Of a stretch of 64,000 bases of DNA, positions 33,461-44,300 are shown in pieces. The notes beneath the pieces are model-generated. The model did no database searches, was not told the DNA's origin, and worked only from the letters and a program-made list of their open reading frames with translations. Position numbers and translations under genes: made by a program. Source of the stretch: Temnothorax longispinosus (lineage: Eukaryota > Arthropoda > Insecta > Hymenoptera > Formicidae); the NCBI RefSeq assembly GCF_030848805.1, contig NW_027270308.1:1-64000 (forward strand), in the 5' to 3' direction. How positions within the stretch are numbered: the first letter of the stretch is position 1; every line of letters begins with the position of its first letter.

Positions 33461-34121
33461 TGTTTGGCGCTCACCAAACTGTAGATGGATGCATGTATCA
33501 TACTTAATTGTTTAGTCTCGTTACTCGTTGTATATAGCATTCTTGCGTACCTAGTATTAAGTATTTCGGTGACTCGCGCGAAACGTCGGCGGATCGCGAT
33601 CAACGCGGAATCGATAATTGCGCGACTCACCAATCGGTGCTGCCCTCGCTCACCCCACGAGGGCACCCGCCTGAAGAACAAGCACTCGCTCGCGACACTG
33701 TTCCAGCGCCGCGAGCTCTCGGCACTCATCGTTACGACGTCTCGGAGCACAGAGAGATTAACGGAGCACAGAGAGATTCGGAGCAGGGAGACTTGCGCTA
33801 TTCCGGAGTCGCGAGATAGTGCGATCGCCTACTTTCTCGGCCTGCTTGTGTGCTGCTTTTGCCTGCTTACTCCTGCTTGCTTGCTGCCTGCCTTAATTTA
33901 CTGCTGCCTGCCTCGCTTTCGCTTTGCTTGCTGCCCTGCTGCGTTGCTGCACGAGCCCGATCGCGACCGAGACGAAGCCTCCAGGAGTCGACGGCACAAC
34001 GAACGGTGAGTCGCATTTGCAATAACTTAACTTCGCTTTGGGGAGACTTTACACATCTCCCCTGGTCCTTCGAGCTTCGCTTTATCGCAAATCCGGGTAC
34101 GGCTCTACCGCCCCCCGAGCA
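33461..34121 (+). repeat. 5' LTR of BEL copy 2
   Basis: 661 bp, TGTTTGGCGC to CGAGCA. It has small insertions relative to the 3' LTR (for example GCAATAACTTAAC near 34019) and lacks one CCTG in the CTGCCTG run. Confidence 0.92.
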
Positions 34122-34123
34122 TC

Positions 34124-34143
34124 TGGTCCTTCGAGCCGGATTT
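34124..34143 (+). promoter_or_regulatory. Primer-binding site of BEL copy 2
   Basis: TGGTCCTTCGAGCCGGATTT starts two bases after the 5' LTR and begins with TGG, as expected for a tRNA primer. The leader that follows (34144-35099, about 950 bp) has only chance open frames. Confidence 0.7.
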
Positions 34144-35099
34144 TCATATCATCGCGATTAGTCTATTACCGCCGACCTTTCGCGTGTCCTTTCATTGTTC
34201 TAAGTCACCGAATCTTGTGTTCTGTAACGCGTAGTGCAATAGTGCGTGACCTTGCGGGTCTCGCAGGATCTCCCGTTTCGCAACGCTCGCTTCGCGAAGG
34301 GAATTCTCGCGTAGCATCGCGCAATCGGCCGCCTGTAATTTACGCGAATTCGCTGAATTCTTATTCTCGCATTAACGAGGTGCAATAACGCTCGGCGTGC
34401 TGACAACTCGTGTCTCGCGCGGTATCTCTCGTGCAACGCTAGCTTCGCAACGGGAATACGCGTGCGAACTTCGTTCGTCATAGCTCGGGCCGCAGCCGTT
34501 AATCGCCTTAAAATCGAATCCGCGCTAGCCGCGGTAATTAGTCGCCATTTACTTGATTTAATCGTAACCGAAATATTCGGTCGAATATCCGAGTATTCCG
34601 GGCCAGCGATACTTTCGCGCATAGAGACAACGGCCGTGGCCTTCGATTACGGGCCGGTCTCGCGCTCGTTGTTTTTCTGTATAGTCTCGAGCATCGCTCG
34701 TGTTTACGTCGTTGCGAGGTACGTACAGCCCGACCCAGCACTTGTATTATCCCGACATACGTGCTCCGTGCGAGAGTACCATCGCTCGAAAATATTATTG
34801 TCACCGATCGAGAATATTTGCCTTTCGAACTCTGCGACGCGTGTTTATCGCGCTAATCCAACGGCTGATATTCTCAGTGTTCAACTCGAGGAATATTATC
34901 GAGAATATTCCCTCGGGACTTGCGCGAGCGCCGAACGGAGCCGTCCGTTATCCCTCACCTTGGCGACCTAACTTTCGTGATTGTTTTCGCCGGGTTTCAA
35001 TATTGTTGGTTCGAGTTGCCGTCGCCTCCGACTGCCTATTCGTCGTTTACCCTTCGCTCTTAGCTTCGTCTGTCTGTGGTGGACGACCCCTCTGACGTC

Positions 35100-36299
35100 A
35101 TGTCGAAAAACGCATATGCCCGCCGCGAAGTATGCAATCGGCGTATGCAAGAAATACACGACCTCTCCCTACAAGCCGCGACCGACGCGGCAATCCGAGC
35201 GACCTTCATCGCTCGCTACTCGAGCGTAGCGAAGATCGCGGACGATTTTGAGGCCACCCACCTGAAGGTCATCCAAGAAGCGGCGGATTTCGAGGTCGAG
35301 GACGAAATCCGAGCCAGTTTCGACAAAATGCATTACGCCGTAAAGAGTCGATATCACCGTGAAACGGGCGCGCCATTCGGAGGCGCGCCGGCACAGCCCT
35401 CGGGTCAGGCCTCGGTGGTCAAGTTGCCTAAGATCCCGCTACCGCAGTTTTCCGGCGACCTTACGTTGTGGCCTTCCTTCATCGCGTTGTTCAACGCGTC
35501 GATACACAACCAGCAGATCTCCGCGATAGAGAAATACCAGTATCTGCTGGCTTCGCTCAAAGGGGAACCACTCAACGTGGTGAAAAACCTGCCGTTTTCC
35601 GATGAGTACTATCTGATCGCCTACGACTCGCTGGTCGATCGATACCGGAATAAGAGAAGGTTAGCGGACCATCACTTGAATTCGATAATCGAGGCAAAGC
35701 CATTGAAGGCGGAGTCGGCCGAGGCTCTTCACCACTTATTAGATACGTTTACCGAGAACACGCGCGCGCTCGCGTTGATGAAGTTCCCTACCGATTCATG
35801 GGACTTTATCCTACTGAAGTTTTTGTTAGACAAGCTTCCTTGTTCCCTTCGGGAAAAATTCGAGTCTGCTCACCGGGCTGAGGAAATACCGCGATGTACT
35901 CAACTCACGAAATTTCTAGCGGAACATTGTCAGGTTCTCGAGGCCGTCGCGGGCCCGTCCTCCAAAACCAAGTCCACGCCGGTCTCTTCGTTCGTGACTA
36001 GCACGGCCGATTGCCCCGTTTGTAAAGAGCCTCACTACGTGTCGAAGTGCACCCCGTTTTTGAAACTCTCGCCGAGAGAGAGGCAGGCTAAGGCTCGCGA
36101 CTTAAAATTGTGCTTCAACTGCCTGCGCTCAGGGCACGGATCGAAAGATTGTCCCTCCGCGTGGACATGCCGATCGTGCGGTATGCAACACCATACGCTG
36201 CTGCATTTCGAGCAGGCCAGCGTCCCATTCCCCGCGAACGCTCCGGCGGTCACTCCGGTCGACGACCCCGCGGCGCCGGGGGATACAGACGGAAGCTAG
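35100..36299 (+). CDS. gag: BEL/Pao Gag, intact
   Basis: 400 codons from ATG at 35100; the frame is also open from 35076 through a GTG. Coiled or helical N-terminus, then the DUF1759-type capsid region (LPQFSGDLTLWPSF, FILLKFLLDKLP) at about residues 115-290. CCHC-like knuckles are in the last third (CPVCKEPHYVSKC, CFNCLRSGHGSKDC). It ends in TAG with no continuation into pol in any frame. Compared with copy 1 it has the extra A at about 35560 that keeps the frame. It may still be able to package RNA of related elements, which would explain spread of a lineage without its own RT; that is inference. Confidence 0.9.
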   Translation: MSKNAYARREVCNRRMQEIHDLSLQAATDAAIRATFIARYSSVAKIADDFEATHLKVIQEAADFEVEDEIRASFDKMHYAVKSRYHRETGAPFGGAPAQPSGQASVVKLPKIPLPQFSGDLTLWPSFIALFNASIHNQQISAIEKYQYLLASLKGEPLNVVKNLPFSDEYYLIAYDSLVDRYRNKRRLADHHLNSIIEAKPLKAESAEALHHLLDTFTENTRALALMKFPTDSWDFILLKFLLDKLPCSLREKFESAHRAEEIPRCTQLTKFLAEHCQVLEAVAGPSSKTKSTPVSSFVTSTADCPVCKEPHYVSKCTPFLKLSPRERQAKARDLKLCFNCLRSGHGSKDCPSAWTCRSCGMQHHTLLHFEQASVPFPANAPAVTPVDDPAAPGDTDGS

Positions 36300-36324
36300 A
36301 CGACCACATTGCCTTGAGACATCA

Positions 36325-37400
36325 TGGGCGCGCGCGCTTCACCACTCGTGATGTCTCTCGTCCGTTCGTCGCACGGGCGCGTTCGCGACGAAGATGTTCG
36401 TGGTCGTGGTTTTCGTTTGAACGAGGTCGAGTCCTACACACTCACCCCGTCCCGGGTCCCTTACGACTCATCGTGCACCGTCGAGTCACCATACACTCAC
36501 GGTGCTTTTGGACACCGCCGTCTTGGCGCATCACCACTCGGGTGGCGCCGAACGGTAGGACCTCGTTACCGCCGTCTTGGCGTAGCACCATCGTTCTCCC
36601 GCTATCACGGAGGGCTTCGGGTGTCGCCGAACGGCTGGACCTCATTCGGAGGTCACACATCGTCACGCGTGATGTCTCTCGTCCGCACGTCGCTTGGGCA
36701 CGTTCGCGGCGAGGATATTCGCGTAATCGTAGCTCGTTGAACGAGGGCGAGGCCCTACACCCTCGCCCCGTTAACGCGCACCGTCGAGTCACCTACACTC
36801 ACGGTGCTTTTGGACACCGCCGTCTTGGCGCATCACCACTCGGGTGGCGCCGAACGGTAGGACCTCGTTACCGCCGTCTTGGCGTAGCACCAACGTTCTC
36901 CCGCTATCACGGAGGGCTTCGGGTGTCGCCGAACGGCTGGACCTCATTCGGAGGTCACACATCGTCACGCGTGATGTCTCTCGTCCGCACGTCGCTTGGG
37001 CACGTTCGCGGCGAGGATATTCGCGTAATCGTAGCTCGTTGAACGAGGGCGAGGCCCTACACCCTCGCCCCGTTAACGCGCACCGTCGAGTCACCTACAC
37101 TCACGGTGCCTTTGGACACCGCCGTCTCGGCGTATCACCATTCGGGTGTCGCCGAACGTAGGACCGCATTACCGCCGTCTTGGCGTATCACCACGTCCCT
37201 CCCGCTATCACGGAGGGCTCGTCGGGTGTCGCCAAACGGCCGAACCTCACTCGGAGGTCATAACCGTCGAGTCACACACACTCACGGCGTCATTGGATCC
37301 CGCCGTCTTGGCGTACTGCCACGTCCCTCCCGCAACCACGGAGGGCTCGTCGGGGTTCGCCAAACGGCCGGACCTCATTCGGAGGTCCTGCACAAGCTCG
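36325..37400 (+). repeat. GC-rich tandem repeat between gag and integrase (copy 2)
   Basis: Units of 302-303 bp start at 36475, 36778 and 37080, then a shortened one at about 37263. One full unit more than copy 1; units at 36475 and 36778 are nearly identical, showing recent unit gain. Open frames across it repeat the same peptide and are not taken as genes. Confidence 0.88.
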
Positions 37401-38574
37401 CTCGCTTTGAGCCTCGAGTGGAACCTTCCCACAGTTCGGAAACCCCTCCGATCGAGGAGGAGAAAATGTATCGCTCGTGGCGCTCGATCCGCCTGACGCG
37501 TGCACGTTCATTGCTCGAAAGATTCTCTTCAATCGAGAAAATTGGCAGAATTATAGCATACATTCTCAGGTTTGTACATCACTCCGTGCAAATCTGCTCC
37601 TACGACTTTGGCCATAGATCAGCTCGAACTGCATTCCGCGTTACTACTCGTTGTAAAGAGTGTACAGGCGAATGCTTTCCGCGATGAGATCGATCGCTCC
37701 AAAGCGGGAGAAGGCTCCCCAAGCCCTTTCGCAACTCGCTCCCTTCCTTGATCCGGTGGGTATTCTCAGGGTGGGCGGCGGGCTTGCAAATCCGGATTGA
37801 CATTTGAGAACAAGCACCCTGCCTTACTGCCCTGTAAACATAGGCTCACGGATCTCGTTATCGAACGCGTGCACCGCACGAACATGCACACTGGTCGGCG
37901 CACGCTGCAATACCTGCTCACGCAACATTGTTGGGTCCTCGGGGGGCATCGCGCTATACAACGCGTACTCTCGAGATGTCATCAATGTTTCCGCGTAAAT
38001 CCACACACTTCTCAGCCCCTCATGGCGGAATACCGGCCGATGGGGTCCGACGGGCCAAGCCATTTTCGATCAGCGGCGTTGATTTCGCGGGACCGTTCAA
38101 CTTAGTTACGCGGCGAGCCCGGGGGGTCTCCTCCGTCAGAGTATACGCGTGCCTGCCGACCTCGAAGTCCTATCGCCGGGTCACTTCCTCACGATGGAAC
38201 CGCTCGTCTCCGTTCCCACTCAAGACGTGACCCCGTTACCGATGAATCGTCTGAGTCGGTGGCAACTCGTCCAACGAATACGCCAGGACTTCTGGAAGCG
38301 CTGGCATCAGGAGTATCTCCATACGCTGCAACAGCGCCCCAAATGGTGGACCTCCGTCAACCCGCTCGGAGTCGGGTCGTTAGTCCTCCTCAAGGACTCC
38401 AACATGCCTCCTCTGCGTTGGAGGCGAGGACGAGTGGAGGCGCTGCATCCGGGCAGCGACGGCGTCCCGCGTGTCGCCACGGTGCGGGTGGCGGACGGCA
38501 CGATCACGCGTCCCCTAGTGAAGCTGTGCCCCCTGCCGATGGGCCCTGCTCCACAGGCGACCGATTCAAATTGA
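37390..38574 (+). pseudogene. pol: BEL/Pao integrase remnant with internal deletion
   Basis: Same region as 2050-3637 in copy 1, but with many single-base indels (for example near 37470, 37595, 37730 and 38030) and a deletion of about 390 bp at 38153. There GCGTGCC from one side joins TGCCGACCTCG from the other, with a few bases of shared sequence at the joint. All three catalytic residues lie in the deleted or scrambled part. The last 426 bases (38149-38574, RWRRGRVEALHPG) remain open. Non-functional. Confidence 0.88.
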
Positions 38575-38611
38575 TAATAAAATACAACTCGTTGTATTTT
38601 GGTGGGCGGTA

Positions 38612-39266
38612 TGTTTGGCGCTCACCAAACTGTAGATGGATGCATGTATCATACTTAATTGTTTAGTCTCGTTACTCGTTGTATATAGCATTCTTGCGTA
38701 CCTAGTATTAAGTATTTCGGTGACTCGCGCGAAACGTCGGCGGATCGCGATCAACGCGGAATCGATAATTGCGCGACTCACCAATCGGTGCTGCCCTCGC
38801 TCACCCCACGAGGGCACCCGCCTGAAGAACAAGCACTCGCTCGCGACACTGTTCCAGCGCCGCGAGCTCTCGGCACTCATCGTTACGACGTCTCGGAGCA
38901 CAGAGAGATTAACGGAGCACAGAGAGATTCGGAGCAGGGAGATTGCGCTCTATATCCGGAGTCGCGAGATAGTGCGATCGCCTACTTTCTCGGCCTGCTT
39001 GTGTGCTGCTTTTGCCTGCTTACTCCTGCTTGCTTGCTGCCTGCCTTAATTTACTGCTGCCTGCCTCGCTTTCGCTTTGCTTGCTGCCCTGCCTGCGTTG
39101 CTGCACGAGCCCGATCGCGACCGAGACGAATCCTCCAGGAGTCGACGGCACAACGAACGGTGAGTCGCATTTTAACTTCGCTTTGGGGAGACTTTACACA
39201 TCTCCCCTGGTCCTTCGAGCTTCGCTTTATCGCAAATCCGGGTACGGCTCTACCGCCCCCCGAGCA
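38612..39266 (+). repeat. 3' LTR of BEL copy 2
   Basis: 655 bp, TGTTTGGCGC to CGAGCA, followed directly by CCCCAC, the target duplication. Confidence 0.92.
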
Positions 39267-39403
39267 CCCCACCATGCTCCTACTCACTCCAACGCACTCC
39301 AAAAACTCATCTGCTCCAATCGCAACCTTTACTCGTGATCCAAGTGCTCTCTGGTGTATATTGGAGTATGCGACGCGAACAAACCTAAAGTCTAAAGGTG
39401 AAA

Positions 39404-39545
39404 TTTCATGGGCAGTGAAATGCTGCAGCAGCGAGCAGCAGTTTAGTAATTTCTTAGAAAATTCCTAGGAAATTACTAAACTTCCCTAGAAATTATTAAA
39501 CTTTTCTAGAGATTACTTAGTAATTTTTAGGAAATTACTAAACTA
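39404..39545. mobile_element. Truncated MITE (TTTCATGGGCAGTG family)
   Basis: Left end TTTCATGGGCAGTGAAATGC matches a complete copy at 54002-54178 in the opposite arm of the 23.5-kb element. The right terminal repeat is mostly deleted here: sequence goes from ATTACTAAACTACTG straight to AAAACCCA. Confidence 0.75.
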
Positions 39546-39558
39546 CTGAAAACCCACA

Positions 39559-39857
39559 GTCCGTATCTACTAATAGCTGTAGTAAGCCTCAAGATGTAAG
39601 AAATTGACCAATCACAGTCGATTATTCTTCTCACATTCGCCTGTAATTGGTCAATTGCTTACGGCTTGAGGCTTAAGCGGGGAACACAGACTTTTGCATA
39701 ACGCATAATACGTAAGCATGAGAAAACTGATTGGCCTATTTCCTTATGCACATTTGTATGAACCAATCAATTTTCTTATGCTTACGCATTATGCGTTGTG
39801 CAGAAGTGTGTGCTCCCCGTTTTACTACACCCATTGTACCCATTGTAGATACGGACT
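39559..39857. mobile_element. MITE with AGTCCGTATCTAC ends, containing two nested palindromes
   Basis: Terminal inverted repeats AGTCCGTATCTAC and GTAGATACGGACT. Inside lie one palindrome at about 39588-39672 (CCTCAAG...CTTGAGG, with GACCAATCACAGTCGATTAT) and another at about 39679-39828 (GCATAACGCATAATACGTAAG). Confidence 0.75.
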
Positions 39858-39859
39858 TA

Positions 39860-40020
39860 AGGCCATTGCACGTAACAAAGTTTTAGTCATAATCGTAAGG
39901 CCGTAAGAAAATAATCACACTCGATTATTCTTCGAGCTCAAGGAGAATAAACAACTGTGATTGGTCTATTTTCTTACGGCCTTACGATTATGACTAAAAC
40001 TTTGTTACGTGCAATGGCCT
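39860..40020. mobile_element. PIF/Harbinger-like MITE (TSD TTA)
   Basis: Inverted ends AGGCCATTGCACGTAACAAAG, about 50 bp each, flanked by TTA at 39857-39859 and 40021-40023. The centre has GATTGGTCTATTTTCTTACG and GATTATTCTTCGAGCT. Confidence 0.8.
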
Positions 40021-40023
40021 TTA

Positions 40024-40169
40024 GGCCGGTATTCATAGTCGGTTCTTATTTTAAGATCGTCTTAAGTAATGTCTTAAGATGCTAATACGGCTTTGTGATT
40101 GGTTAATGACATCTTAAGATTGTACTTAAGACGGTCTTAAATATAAGAACCGACTATGAATGACCGGCC
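40024..40169. mobile_element. PIF/Harbinger-like MITE (GGCCGGTATTCATAG family, TSD TTA)
   Basis: 146 bp; inverted ends GGCCGGTATTCATAGTCGG, flanked by TTA at 40021-40023 and 40170-40172. A second copy of the family lies at 61182-61326. Confidence 0.85.
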
Positions 40170-40172
40170 TTA

Positions 40173-40297
40173 GGGTGCCTCCCCATGCAGGACGAAATTT
40201 CGGAAAACGGAATCTCGGAATCATTCAGATTGGTTAGCCTCATGAGACTAACCAATCAGAATGATTCCGAGATTCCGTCCTGCATGGGGAGACACCC
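40173..40297. mobile_element. MITE (GGGTGCCTCCCCATGCAGGA family)
   Basis: 125-bp near-perfect palindrome with GATTCCGAGATTCCG arms and a GACTAACCAATCAGA core. It is flanked by TTA on the left and TAA on the right. Confidence 0.8.
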
Positions 40298-40300
40298 TAA

Positions 40301-40402
40301 CGCCTTGTGTCCTCCAGCTCGAAGAATAATCGACTGTGATTGGTCTATTTTCTTACAGCCTTACGATTATGACTAAAACTTTGTTACGTGCAATAGCCTT
40401 AA
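40301..40402. repeat. Half-copy of the 39860-40020 MITE
   Basis: Sequence from CTCGAAGAATAATCGACTGT to AACTTTGTTACGTGCAATAG repeats the right half of the MITE at 39860-40020. The left half is absent. Confidence 0.75.
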
Positions 40403-41157
40403 CAACAGAATAAAAATATAGAATTATGATTGGTTGATACCTATATGCGTTATGCAAAAGTCTGTGCTTCAGCATTCAGTTTGTTAATTTTTTAATAAAA
40501 ATGCAATAAATTATTAAAGTAATGATGGAGCAATTAAGGAGCAATCGTTTTATGTTGGATATACTTGCAGAGAACTATAGGAAATATGTTATTCCAAAAA
40601 AATAAGTGGTTTTTTGCTAAAATATCATTAAAAATTAATTATACGAATGGAGCAATTGAATATCACAATAAAGCAAGCGAGAATCAGTTATTCTAGCAAA
40701 AATCAATAGGAAATATTGACTAAACTCTTTGAGATATAGTTATAAACAATAGAGCTGTTATATTAGGTTTGAATATTTCCGCCAATGGCTGCCGAGCCAT
40801 AGTTACAATAGGCGGCCGATAAGTGGCGGTGGCGTTACTTGTGAAATGATCAATTTGTTAATTTTTCAATGAAAAATGCAATAAATCATTAAAATAATGA
40901 TGAAGCAATAAGAAGCAATTAAGGAGCAATCGTTCTATACCGGTTTTAATTGCATAGAATTATTAAAAATATGTTTTTGAGTGAAAATTAGGAAATTTTC
41001 GTTTTTTTTTAATATTTTAAAAGGGGAGCAATTGTTGATTCTGAGGGAGCAATCAGGGAGCAATCGTTTGAGCTATGGTTCATTAAAAAATATGAACTTC
41101 CAGCGCCAACTTATTTCCAGGTGGCCTTTGGCTATCTGTCTATTAATCTGTGGTTTG
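40403..41157. other. Non-coding spacer with GGAGCAAT repeats
   Basis: Two diverged repeats of about 100 bp: TTTTTCAATGAAAAATGCAA at about 40862 and a similar copy at about 40487, each followed by GGAGCAATTAAGGAGCAATCG-like words. These words resemble the subterminal repeats of the arms. No gene seen. Confidence 0.55.
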
Positions 41158-41255
41158 AGCGACTAGGTCCAATCCACAATAGGTGTCGCAAGCCGTAGCC
41201 AGGGAATTGACCAATCACAATCTAATAATTGACTTGTGGATTGGACCTAATCGCT
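41158..41255. mobile_element. Short palindromic MITE
   Basis: Inverted ends AGCGACTAGGTCCAATCCACAA and its complement; core GACCAATCACAATCTAATAAT. Confidence 0.7.
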
Positions 41256-41361
41256 TTAACCTGTGTTGAATTCAGATGTGAATATCGGCCATACTCCTGT
41301 AAACACACCTTTGCTTTCTATTTATACCACGAGATGGCAGTATAGCATTGTTTACTATCAT

Positions 41362-44300
41362 CAGAGAGAAACCTGAGAGCGGCCACCGGGATCATTCCGT
41401 TCCAGCGGACGTATACTGACGCGCCGCCTGAGAAAGTGGACGTCAACTACGTCGTTACGCTCGGTAACGGTACACACATGGTTCGTGTCCGTGCTATGGT
41501 TTGTGTCCGACCTACTCAGATGGAGGGGATATGCCAGTCGGCTGACCGGCACTCGGCAAGCTTCGAGCGGGGAGAGAAGCAGGGCAGACATACGATCTGC
41601 TGTCTCCTTCTCGCTTGAGCTGTGACGTAGCTGCTTAGCACGCGCCGGCTATGCCACGATGCCATGCATTTCGGGTATCGCTCCTCGCGTTTCGCCGAAT
41701 GCCGAGTCTCGCGTTGGCAAATCGACGATGCGCTATACGTTACATTTACGTTTATATTTACAAATCTTAATTTTTATATTTATAAATAAGTAAATAAATA
41801 AATATATGTATATGTATATATATATATATTTGAAATTTATAAATATAAAAATTGAAATTATAATTAATTAAAAAATATTTATAAACATAAAAATTAAAAT
41901 TCGTAAATGTAATGTATAGAAATCCCCGTTCTGGCAAATTTGCTCTTATATCAAAAAAGGCTTACATTAAAAACCTTTACTTTAGCATAATAGTATTTAA
42001 ATTTAATATTTAAATGCATAACAATAATTACATATTAACTATATCGAGAAAAAAAGTAGTTTATAATGTTCTTTTTACTCTTATTAAATTTAAATTAGCT
42101 ATTAATGTTTATAAGCGGCCACGAGCAACAACAGAGAGATATTGAATTAAAATAAAAACAATTTCTTAAATAAACAATACACATGCTTAACGTTTCGACT
42201 GTACTGAGTCTTCTTCAGAACGGATTACTACGATAGAAAAAGATAAATATAAAAAAACATGATAATTAATGTTCAAGTTTACATACTAAAACATTAAACA
42301 TTAGTCTAGACTAAAACATTAAACAATCATCTAATAATATAAACAAAGTAAACAATAATCTAATTAAATCACAAATATAAAAACACCGGAATAATCGAAT
42401 AAAACCATAACAAGATAAATTTATATTTATATTGAGAAGTGGTAAAATCTCTTCTGTCAGGAAGAGAATGTAAAGAATTATTAACGGAGGTATTCTGATT
42501 TAAAAAATCTTTAAAATATATATTTTTCAGGAACTTTTTATAGGGAAACGAAGAAAGTGAATAACGTTAAACTTTGCATGTTCTCTTCACCTTATTTAAA
42601 AAATTTATTTTTATTTTTTAAGTAACAAAAATGCTCTTTTTTCTGTTATATCCTGGTCACCATAAATGACAGACGATGTAAATAATTCTAGCTGTTTTAG
42701 GTATCTGAAACGCAAAAAGCTAAAATTTCTTATTCAGAAGAAGTATATGTGGCTATAGTCTGAACTAGAACTAAACCAATATTTCCATTCTAGGTTCTAG
42801 GCGGCTTTTTTATCAAAAATATTATTAATCAATATTAAATAAACCATTTACGAAATCTGAGCTTAGATTTTATATAGTAGCCTAATAATATTTTTTATAT
42901 ACTATATTTACATATTTTTCCAACTTTAATCAACTATAATACGCGCCGATTAACTTGTCAGACTTACAACACAGCTCCTATTGGATTAATAAAATCCCCT
43001 CACACCCCTCTAATTAAATCGATTTAAATAATAGTAAAGAATTTACTACTCCAACAGGAGCTGTGTTGTAAGTCTGACAAGTTAGTCAGCGCGCAATTTA
43101 TTAAGATTGGAAAAATATACGTGTAATTATACATAAAAAACATTATTAGGCTATTAAGATCCAAGCTCGGATCGTACACGGCTTATTTAATATTGATTGA
43201 TTGTATAACGGTCACATAAAACGGTCTTATTTCTCTTATATTATTAAAAATCAGAATAATAAATTTATTTCGCCAGTGAATAGAATAATAGTTAAAGCAG
43301 CTTAAATCGACAGGTATCAGAAACGTAAAAACCAAAAATTTTCTTATTCAGAATAAGTGATATGGGTTATCGTCTGAACTAGAATAAACATTTTCTTTTA
43401 ATAAAATACTAATAAAATTTTGAAAAAAGTTATAATATTTTAAATAAAAAAGTCGCTCAGAATGGAAATATTGATTTAGTTCTAGTTCAGACGATAGCCA
43501 CACTTCTCCTGCAGAATAAGAAAATTTTAGCTTTTTGCGTTTCAGATACCTAAAACAGCTAAAATTATTTACATCGTCTGTCATTTATAGTGACCAGGAT
43601 ATAACAAAAAAAAGAGCATTTTTGTTACTTAAAAAATAAAAATAAATTTTTAAAATAAAGTGAAGAAAACATGCAAAGTTTAACGTTATTCACTTTCTTC
43701 GTTTCCCTATAAAACATTCCTGAAAAATATATATTTTAATGATTTTTTAAATTAAAATATCTCCGTTAATAATTCTTTATACATTCTCTTCCTAACGTGT
43801 GTGTGAAGCTATCGTCTCATTTTGCAGAAACTCACAAATTATTGAGAGTTCTGGCTTCTTTCAAAAAACGCGTCAGTACAAACTGAGACGCTATGTTCAC
43901 GCAGCGTCTCATTTTGTCCTACACAAGTTCCACCACTGTATCTCATCAGATTTTGCAAGATCTATAGTTCTATAACAGTTCTATAAAGAGTTCTGCCATA
44001 TAAAAGCAAAAAAATTAATTATAAGGTACTAAAAAAAATTACAATGCATCGAGTATACCGGTTGAGACGCCAGTTGAAATCTCGGAGTTCCGGTTTATGT
44101 AAAATCTTTTTCGAGTAGTTTTGAGCATATTGAAACATTTTCTAAAGAGTTCCGAGCGTTAGAATCTTTGTGTTATATTTAAAAAAATTAATATTAACCG
44201 AAAAGTAATCATGACAGAAGAAGATGAGACGCTGTGCGAAATCTCGGAGTTTTGGCTTATATAAAATATTTTTCGTATAGTTCTGAGCATACTAAAGCAT

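Larger units (their letters stand above)
33461..39266 (+). mobile_element. BEL/Pao LTR retrotransposon, copy 2 (complete ends)
   Basis: 5,806 bp, with LTRs at both ends and a 6-bp duplication CCCCAC (33455-33460 and 39267-39272). It carries intact gag, the same GC-rich tandem repeat with one more unit than copy 1, and a decayed integrase with a 390-bp deletion. Protease, RT and RNase H are absent. LTRs differ by several indels, so it is older than the gypsy insertion. It is inserted in a MITE inside the left arm of the 23.5-kb element. Confidence 0.93.
33433..39385. mobile_element. PIF/Harbinger-like MITE (TSD TAA) split by the BEL copy
   Basis: Terminal inverted repeats GGTTTGTTCGCGTCGCAT at 33436 and the reverse complement ending 39385. 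It is flanked by TAA on both sides. The inverted arm on the right has the uninterrupted sequence (ATGTAAAGTC in reverse of 54190-54199), that is, the empty site. Without the BEL element the MITE is only about 140 bp. Confidence 0.75.

Noticed and set aside
34462..34971. ORF in the BEL copy 2 leader
   Set aside because: Lies between primer-binding site and gag, overlaps an equally long antisense frame and matches nothing. The part that is inside the window for copy 1 does not show conservation beyond the DNA level.
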